Part shown: positions 56,318-64,000 of the stretch, piece after piece
Layout of the letters: every line of letters starts with the position of its first letter
Position numbering within the stretch: the first letter of the stretch is position 1
Origin: Panagrolaimus kolymaensis
Taxonomy: Eukaryota > Nematoda > Chromadorea > Rhabditida > Panagrolaimidae
DNA length: 64,000 bases
Assembly: GCA_028622995.1 (NCBI GenBank)
Contig: JAJQJQ010000004.1
Coordinates: 8,804,001 to 8,868,000, forward strand
Direction of reading: 5' to 3'
Position numbers and translations under genes: made by a program
The notes under the pieces: model-generated
Database searches by the model: none
What the model saw: only the letters and a program-made list of their open reading frames with translations
Told to the model about the DNA's origin: nothing

Positions 56318-59300
56318 TTAATAACCTGCAGGATTCATATATACAGGTCTTCGATGATCATTGGAAGCTGATAAACTTCCATCGGGATTTCTAACAATTG
56401 CTTGAACCGTGGCAATTGGAAATTCCATAAAAGTCATATTATGTCCGCGATTTTGAAGGGATTTAATCATAATTTCTGGGAAACCTTTTTCATAATTCGT
56501 CGAGAATGGAGTAAATTGATTATGAATTCGAGGGAAATCAATGGATTCTTTAACCGTTTGATTAAAATTAAAAGTTTGAAGAATAAATTGAGATAAAGTT
56601 GAAATAATTTTCGAGCCTCCAGCTGCGCCTATCGAAGCTTTAACAGCGCCCGAATTTTTATTATAAATTATTATTGGAGCCATAGAACTCATGGGTCGTT
56701 TTCTAGGTAAAATATAATTAGCTTTAGTTGGTTCAAATCCAAAGAAATTTTTTTGGCCTGGAATAGAAAAATCATCCATTTGATTATTATATATTATTCC
56801 GAGCCTTTCTGATCGCCGCCGAGCTCCATAAATATTATTCACCGAAGAGGTAATGGACACGGCATTTCCTTGGGCATCGATAACGGAAATATGGCTGGTT
56901 CCATGCTTTCCTGGTTGATCCACTTGAGCTCCATATTCCGAGGGTTCCAAAGGTTTATCATTTTGTTTGATTTTTTCAGCAATTTCCGATATATATGTTT
57001 TATTCGTAAGTTGTTGAATGGTTTTATTTGCTCCTTCATCAAATCGGAGATCAGCTAAAAAAATTGATGGAAAAAGTATGAGAAAACAGTTTTATTCTTC
57101 TTTTTATAATTTCAAAATTATTTCAAATTTTACCAAGAAAAAAATTTTCTAAACAGTTTTTTATAACAAAAAAAAAATATTTAAAGCGATCATGATAAAA
57201 TTTACTTCTCAGTTTTAAAACAAAAAGAATTTAAATGATATTATTTTATGCTAAAATAACAATCTTTGATACAGTTTTTTACTTAAAATTTTTTTTCCGA
57301 AAGTAAGCTATCGCATATGCAACTGAAAATGTTGGTGGCATTCAATTAAGTATTTTCTGTTGTTGTTGATGTCAGTTTTAAAATAAAAAGAGATTTTCAG
57401 ATAAAAAATGCGTTCCTTTATCTCATAATTAATAGTGTTAGCAGCTTATTCCAGTTTTTAAAATCTTATTGGTTGGCAGTTTTAGAATAAGTGATTATTG
57501 ATAGCTGTGCAAAAAAATAATCTTCTCACTAATAAATTTACAGTTTTAAAATAAAAATTTATGGTGAAAAAATGTGCTTTTTTCATGTCGAAGTTAAAAT
57601 ATTGAAATTCATACACAGTTAAATCTTAAAAAACTATAAGTTCTTCGCGCAGTTTTAACAAAAATAATCTTGTGGAGAAGTCAAAAAATTGCGTTCCTTG
57701 ATAAACCAGTTGTCACAGTTAAAGAAAAATTTCAAAAAAGTCTACCTTATCTTCAAACAAAAAAAATTTGGAAATTTATATTTATTTTGCTGCAACAGTT
57801 TTAAAAAAAAAATAAAAGAAAAGAGTTTGATAAAAATAATCAAAGCACTTGAAGGCTCTTTTTTCATAGAGTTTTTAAATTATTATTAAAGTATATATAA
57901 TTACATCAAAATGCAGTTTTACAAAATCTATTATTCTGGTAGCTAGCTCAGTTAAAAATCTGCTTATTTTCCTTGCTTACAAAATAAAAATTTTATATAC
58001 TGAAATATTACATGAAGATGCAGTTTTCATTTTTTATTTATATATTTATCATTGAATTTGCTAACTCAATACTGCTACTATTCCAGCGCAGTTTTAATAT
58101 AAATTTGTATAAAAAAAATTAAAGTTTAGAAAATCCGCAGTTTATAAAATAATTGTCAGTTAATTTTAATATTAAAACTTCAGAACTACAAAGCAGTTTT
58201 TAAAAATGAGATGGTTGGGTAAAAAATTTTCATGCAAGAGCAATTAAGTCTCTTCAGTTTTTTTTTCTTTAAGAACAAAACATACAAAGACGCAGTTTTA
58301 ATTTTTTTTAATTTTACCTTTCTGCCTTCAGTTTTTTTTTTCATTATTTAATAATTTCATTTTCAAAATTCCCTTACCCAAAAGTGTTCGTTGAGCATAA
58401 CCATATTTTTGTGCTTCAATAAATCGATGATAATATTCATCATTCTCTATTAAAGTTTCAGGATCACTTCCAATGGGATATAATTCTGAAAACCCAACAA
58501 ATAATTATTCAGTTTTATTATTTTAAAAATTAATTCTTACTTGACATAACATTAACAATAAATTGTGTAACCGCAAAACCACTGGGAGGTTTAGGTCCAC
58601 ACATGACATATTCATCATCCCAATCATCATTTTCAATTGGTTTATCATCCACTATGCTTTGATATTGTTCAAAATCTCGTTTTGTCAAATACCCTTCTAA
58701 AAAAATTTAGTTTATATAAAACCAACACAATTTGAAGCTATCAGTTAAAAATTTTTTTAAACCTTCAATTTTAAATGATGCTTGCTATCCTTGCAAAATG
58801 AATGTTATTCCCAGTTTTTTATTATTGAAGCTTAAATAAAGCAAAAGCAAGTGACAGTTTATATTTTGGTAGATAAATTTATTGTAAGAAAAAGGAAAGA
58901 GTTTTAAAAATAAAGCTTTTATTTCACAGCCATATTTTATGAAGCGCAGTTTTTAGAAATTTTGATCAATCATAAATGACTGAGTTTTATTTATCTCAGT
59001 TTTTTTTCCAAAAGAATATGAAATAAATTATTGGATTCCTAGCCAAGAGGTAGTTCTTCACAGTTAAAATACATAAAAAAAAAAGCTCAAAAAAAACATG
59101 AAATAACGAAGCATAAATTAAAAATGCTTAAGAAATAAAAATTAGAAATCAGTTTCAAATTTATTAATTAATTTTTTTTAATTTTTCTATAAAGCAAAAT
59201 GGCTATAAGTAAAAAATCCCACTAAAAACAAACACAGTTTAAGAAAAATTAATTTCTCCCCCCAAAAAAATATGTTTTATGCTAAGATTTTCTTTGTAAA

Positions 59301-62300
59301 TTGAAGTTTAATGAAAGATAACCGCAAAACAGGACAGTTTCAAATAAAAAAAAATCAACCTCTTGATCACTAAACTTTATTCAATGACAGTTTAAAAAGT
59401 ATAAACAAAAATTTCTTTCCAAACTCACCATTAGCAAAAATTTCAGCTGCAATTTCTTGAGCAATTTCTCCATGATAAAATAATTTTACTGGGTCCGTGG
59501 AAACTGCAATTTTCCTAAGAGTTTCAGCCAATTCTGGATTTTTGATTATTTCACCTTCGGTGTAGGGTTTCCCTGTGGCTTTATTAATCAAAAAGTCCCT
59601 AAAAAGTAATCACGAGTTCAACGTGAGTTTTTAAAAAAAATATATTGATTTTTTCTTACTTTAAAGTGGGCTCTTTTTCGATGTCGTCTTTAATTATTTT
59701 AAGATTATTTGCCATGAGTTTAGTGACGGGATATCCAGATTTTAATAAATTAACTATGGGAAAAATGAGATCTTGCCATGCAATTCGACCACTTCCATAT
59801 CGTTTGAAAGCCGTCCAAAGGCCATGAACTTCTCCGGGGGTTGCAATGGATTTGTAACCTAGAAAAATGTAACAATCAGAAACACAGTTTATTTTTTTAA
59901 ATTCTAATAATTTTGTATGTTTTTTTTAATCAAAGTGCAGTTAATAAAAATTTTTAGAAGAAGACTTTAAAATCGCTAAGAAAAAATACTCTTTTCTTGT
60001 AGCAGTTTTACATAAAAACAAAATAAGTTTTCAAGTGTCAGTTAAATAAAATTAAAATAAAGTAGAAAGCTTTATAAATAAACACACTTGTTTGGATGGT
60101 ACAGTTTTTTATTTAACTTAAAAATTGTTTAGTTTGGCAAAATAATACTTTTTTACATCTCCACTCAAAATGGCGAACAGCAGTTTTAAATTTAAAAAAA
60201 AATTACTATAATATCAAAAAATAAAGTATCGTCAGTTTTAAATTTTGACTAATTACTTATACCAAAAAATTTTTTATATTTTTATTTCCTGATGTCAAAA
60301 ACCGCAGTTTTTATTTACAAAAAAATAATAATTTGCTTTTATTAATTTTTTTATATCTCGCGTTAAGTGTTTATCAACACCAGTTTAATTTCCTTCAAAA
60401 CTATACATTTTAACTACAAATGTAAATAATTTTAAAAACACTTGAAATGAATAAGAGTTAAAAGGATTTGGAAAGAAAACCGTTGCTTCTTCCAGTTTAA
60501 TCTAATTTATTATTCTCCTTCTCAATGCATTTTTTATAGTAAAGTATTAAAATAAAAGCCTTATTAATTCCAGTTTCAGTTTCTTCCCTTTCAAATAGCT
60601 TTAGAATATTTCGATAAAACTAAAAGTTATATCTATCAAAAAAAAACTATGGTTAAAAAAATGTATGCGACCCAAACAAAACACCCAGCTAAATTTATAA
60701 TCAATTATTTTTTTTAATGAAGCAAAAAAAATCAGGTAATTACATTCGCAAATAAAAAATTATTTTGTGCAGTTTTATTTAAATTTTTATTCATCCTTCA
60801 AAAGTATTTTTTTTTGCAATTGAGGCTTAAAAGTTACACTGTATATGAAATAGGTCCAGTTTTTTTTCTTTTAATTTTTAATAAAGTACCACACCAGCAA
60901 AGTTGACAGTTAATTATATTAAAAAAGGATATAAATTTTTTTAAATGCTGTCGTAAAATGAGTTACACAGTTTAATTTTAAATCAATAAATATTTTAAAA
61001 ATGCACCAAAAAATAATAGCAGTTATGTGACTAAACTTTGAAGGTAAAATCCCTTTGATAACCAACGCAGTTTTTTCTTTAAATTTTTTATACAAATTTT
61101 TAATGAAACAGACAGTTTTTATCTATCAAAAAATTGTATGATTTCAAACTTTTTTTCATAGCCCAAACTCAAGTACCAGTTTAATTTTTTTAAATCAAAA
61201 ACTTACCAACAAAAATCTCTTTTGGATTTTCTTTAAAACTATTTTCATTTGTCGCCAATGGTGCAGCTTCTCGAGCATCAATGGTTGAACATTTTTTACT
61301 TTTTCCATCATACATTGTCATTAAAAAGCCCCCTCCAATTCCAGAAGAATGTCCATTCAAACCACCAATGCAAAAAGTGGTGGCTATTCCAGCATCAATT
61401 GCATTTCCACCTTTAATTAAAACAGTTCTCCCAATTTCTGAACATAAAACATTGTCGGAAACCACGGCGGTTTTTTGAAAAGTGGCTTCAAGGGATTTTG
61501 AAGATTGCGAAGGCCAATCACTTCTTGTTAATTCGTCGAGGGATGATTTCTTCGATTCACCATGATTATTTTGATGATTATGTAAATGTGAATTATTATT
61601 TAATATTATAAATAATAATAAAAGAAGCAATAAAACAAATACGGAAACTACTAAAGCTGCAATCAACCATGGAAGGCCTCTGAAAAAATGCGATCAATTA
61701 CATCCAGTTTTTAATTTTTTTGATGTTTTTTTAAAGAACCCAGCCACCTTTATTTACAACAGTTTTTTTGCGTTTTATCCTTGCTTTCCTTTTTAACAAA
61801 AATAATTAAATTTTTATTATTAAAGTTTTGTGAATAAATATCTTCGCCAAAACTTATGTTGAAACAGTTTTATTTTATTTTAAATTTTTGAAAAGTTTAA
61901 AAATTAAGAATAAAATTGCGAGAATGCAGTTTTTTGAATTAATGGGCTTTGAGCCAATTATAGCCTTAGACACTACCCTATTTGAAAACAGTTTAATGTT
62001 TTATTTTGCATAAATGAACCAATAATGTTTCAAAATTCCAAATAATAACAATTGAACAGGTTTTTTTTAATTTCAAGCTTAATAAAAAAAGGTGAAAATG
62101 GAGGAAGAAAAGATTTCAAAAAAAAAGCCAAATTGCAGTTTAATAAATTCTCCTTCTGTAACTTTAATTACAGTTTTTAAACAAACAAAAATTGCAAAAT
62201 TGCCGAGGATTTTGTAGAGCTTCTATCGAATTAGGACAGATAAAAAATAAGTTGGACAGTTTTTAAAAAGGATAAAATTAAATTTTAGAGCGCTCTTTAC

Positions 62301-62614
62301 AATTGTTCATTTTTTAACTAAAATTTTTAGTGAAACAAAATTCTGCTACAGCTGAAACAGAAAAAAAAACCTTTATTCTGCTTTGTTCCCAAAATTATCA
62401 AATATCTCAGTTTTTTGTTGTCGTGATAATGTTATCCTGTTCACAGTTTATAAAATTTAAAAAAGGCTTACTTTTTTCTTGCATCTTTAATCCCTGGATT
62501 TCCTGGAGTTGCTGGAAATGAAGATGGTGCAGTCGTCGTCGCAGATGTAGCCGTGGTGGTTGTTACTCGCTTTGGACCTCCTCCTCCTTCTTCAAGGTCA
62601 ATGGAAGCCACCAT
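56318..62614 (-). CDS. gamma-glutamyltransferase (gamma-glutamyl transpeptidase)
   Basis: Seven exons, complement of 62472-62614, 61207-61679, 59660-59858, 59429-59598, 58541-58696, 58378-58485 and 56318-57054; 661 residues with every junction in frame. It cleaves the gamma-glutamyl bond of glutathione and conjugates at the outer cell face. Topology is type II: cytosolic N-terminus of about 48 residues rich in Thr, Pro and Gly, then a Leu-rich membrane anchor (about 52-75). Family marks: S-G-I-G-G-G-F (159-165), I-D-A-R-E-A-A-P with substrate Arg184, H-G-T-S-H with nucleophile Thr469 at the start of the small subunit, N-N-Q-M-D-D-F, K-R-P-M-S-S-M-A-P and G-A-A-G-G. All catalytic residues appear present. 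It is about 90 residues longer than human GGT1, mainly at the N-terminus. A T-rich TAG (62,619-62,621), four bases before the ATG, indicates trans-splicing. Introns are packed with the CAGTT motif in antisense. Confidence 0.93.
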
Positions 62615-63319
62615 TTTTCTAAAAAAAATTAATTATAATCCTATTATTAAACAAAAGGTCAGTTTTAAAAAAATATAAAAATTAGATATAATAGCGTAAA
62701 TTTTTTTCTAAAACTTAAATGAAAGGATTCGGTACAGTTTTTCAAAATTTCATCTTTGAACATAAAAGATTTGCATAAAAATGAAAAACACCAAAGAAAT
62801 AAAATGCCAGATGTGAAAGTTTTGAAATAAAAGTTTTGATTTAATTGAGGGGCATAAAAAAAAAATAAACAAAAATGGTTTAAGCCATAAAGTGTGGGAA
62901 GAGAAGAGAAAGAAAGAAAAAGAAATTGATCTATAACAGATGACAACCACATCGTTATGTTCAAAAAAAAAAAACAGTTTTCTTCAAAGTTGAAAGAAGC
63001 CAACAGTTATAAAAGATAAAAATATGAAAAAAAAATTTTCTTGTTTAAAAAATAAAATAAAAATATTAAAAAATGATATATCTCAAGACAAAACAGTTTT
63101 TAAAATTAATATCTACATACTTTTCAACTCAGTTTTTTGTCAAAGCATAGTGACTGCAAAACAGCAAATTGCAGTTTTTTTAGTATAGAATAATTACTAG
63201 AAAATATTTTTTATGAAAGTAAGTTTGTCGATCCAGTTTATATTAAACAAGCCTCCAAGTTTTTCAGCATGATTCAGTTTTTTAAAATTAGTTTTATGGT
63301 GTGCATGATGGTTGACCTA

Positions 63320-63892
63320 CACTGAGAAAAATGTGTGACGTTATTGTACAATAAACATGAGACAAAAAATTTTGGTCACAAAAATTTTATTCACATTTAT
63401 TTTTTTCACACAAAATTTTTTCACCCAAAAAATTTCACAGATTTTTTGTCACATTATCCATTTGTCACACCTTTTAAAAAAGGTGTGACAAAAATAAATG
63501 TGACGACAAAAAATGTGACCAAAGATTACTGTAGCTGGTTGGCCCGATAAAAAAGTACTACCAAAAAAATTTTTTTTTCTTAGTTTTGGCTTATTTCGTT
63601 CATTCTTGAAAAAAAAATTTTTTTGGTAGTACTTTTTTATCGGGCCAACCAGCTACAGTAATCTTTGGTCACATTTTTTGTCGTCACATTTAAATTTTTG
63701 TCACATTTAAAAAATGTCACATTAATTTTGTCACTTTATTTTTTTTTCACATTTATTTTTTTCACCTTTTTTTTGGTCACATTAAAAAATTTTCACACAA
63801 TTTTTGTCACATTCACACAGCCGTGACATTTCATGAAAGTGTGACGATATGTCACATTTCGATGAAATGTCACAATTCCATTTTTCTCAGTG
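63320..63892. mobile_element. TA-flanked palindromic MITE (573 bp)
   Basis: Inverted ends CACTGAGAAAAATG, flanked by TA on both sides (63,318-63,319 and 63,893-63,894), the signature of Tc1/mariner-type elements. The interior is a long imperfect palindrome with a near-perfect core: GGCCCGATAAAAAAGTACTA inverted around 63,585, and repeated TTTTTGTCACA / TGTGACAAAAA units. No transposase. The open frame at 63,335-63,550 translates these repeats. Confidence 0.8.
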
Positions 63893-64000
63893 TAAGAGAG
63901 ATAATAATGCTTTCTAATTAAATCTGAATTAAGTTAAAACAGTTTAAAAAAAATTATCACCTCTCTCTATTTTAAATAATTTTTTAAGTTATTATCTATC

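Larger units (their letters stand above)
51750..63318 (+). other. CAGTT-W motif block C (motif on + strand)
   Basis: Motif on the + strand again. In one gamma-glutamyltransferase intron, 57,060-58,360, I count 22 + strand copies (mean spacing about 59 bp) and one on the other strand. The block covers the arrestin first intron, the 52.3-56.3 kb intergenic region, all introns of the minus-strand transferase gene and the right flank, and resumes after the terminal MITE (63,940). Exons are almost motif-free. Confidence 0.8.

Noticed and set aside
1..64000. Explaining the CAGTT signal as simple AT-rich low complexity
   Set aside because: Low complexity does not give a 15:0 or 22:1 strand bias for a motif containing C and G, nor coherent flips over tens of kilobases.

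Overview
The window reads as nematode nuclear DNA. It is very AT-rich, its genes are split into small exons with short T-rich acceptors ((T)nTAG or (T)nCAG), and several start codons sit just downstream of a T-rich AG acceptor, as expected for spliced-leader trans-splicing. The families present (Na+/K+-type P-ATPase, gamma-glutamyltransferase, alpha-arrestin, type-B carboxylesterase, a receptor tyrosine kinase relic, Ulp1-fused Helitron) fit an animal. TAG acceptors outnumber CAG in the models built here (16 to 7), so it does not look like C. elegans itself. No species can be named from the sequence.

Layout. 0-19 kb: first exon of a carboxylesterase (-), a four-membrane-segment protein (+, 2.6-4.9 kb), a secreted acidic protein with a predicted GPI anchor (+, 8.5-10.0 kb), a large foldback element (10.9-11.6 kb), and a five-exon unknown gene (-, 12.5-15.8 kb) with a hAT-type MITE in one intron. 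19.7-24.6 kb: decayed receptor tyrosine kinase copies, a second hAT-type MITE, and hairpins. 26.6-35.0 kb: nine exons of a P-type ATPase that keeps its fold but has lost essentially every catalytic carboxylate; its last membrane segments are missing. 35.3-50.6 kb: a head-to-tail array of four Helitrons, three short non-autonomous copies and one 11.9-kb autonomous copy with an intact 2286-residue Ulp1-Ulp1-Rep-helicase protein plus a second 252-residue protein. 50.8-52.3 kb: an arrestin-domain gene (-). 56.3-62.6 kb: a complete seven-exon gamma-glutamyltransferase (-). 63.3-63.9 kb: a TA-flanked palindromic MITE.

The most striking signal is not a gene. A short motif, CAGTT followed by an A/T run, occurs about every 60-80 bp through introns and intergenic DNA and is almost entirely on one strand within long blocks: + strand from 1 to 19.2 kb, - strand (seen as AAACTG) from 21.3 to 35.3 kb, + strand again from 51.7 kb to the end. 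It is absent from the young transposons, from probable promoters and from most exons. Its orientation is independent of gene strand. The layout (motif, A/T-rich spacer of about 30-40 nt, then a more mixed stretch up to the next motif) resembles the promoter architecture of nematode type-I piRNA (21U-RNA) genes, but packed far more densely and all pointing the same way. This is the main candidate for an undescribed system. The polarity flips coincide with the kinase relic on one side and with the Helitron array and truncated ATPase on the other, which suggests an inverted segment.

A second cluster of observations concerns the Helitrons. Both open reading frames of the autonomous copy sit behind duplicated promoters carrying heat-shock elements, and the non-autonomous copies carry a heat-shock-like element at one shared position. 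All four copies also carry tRNA-like A and B boxes. The internal minisatellite of the short copies reuses part of the 3' terminal sequence.
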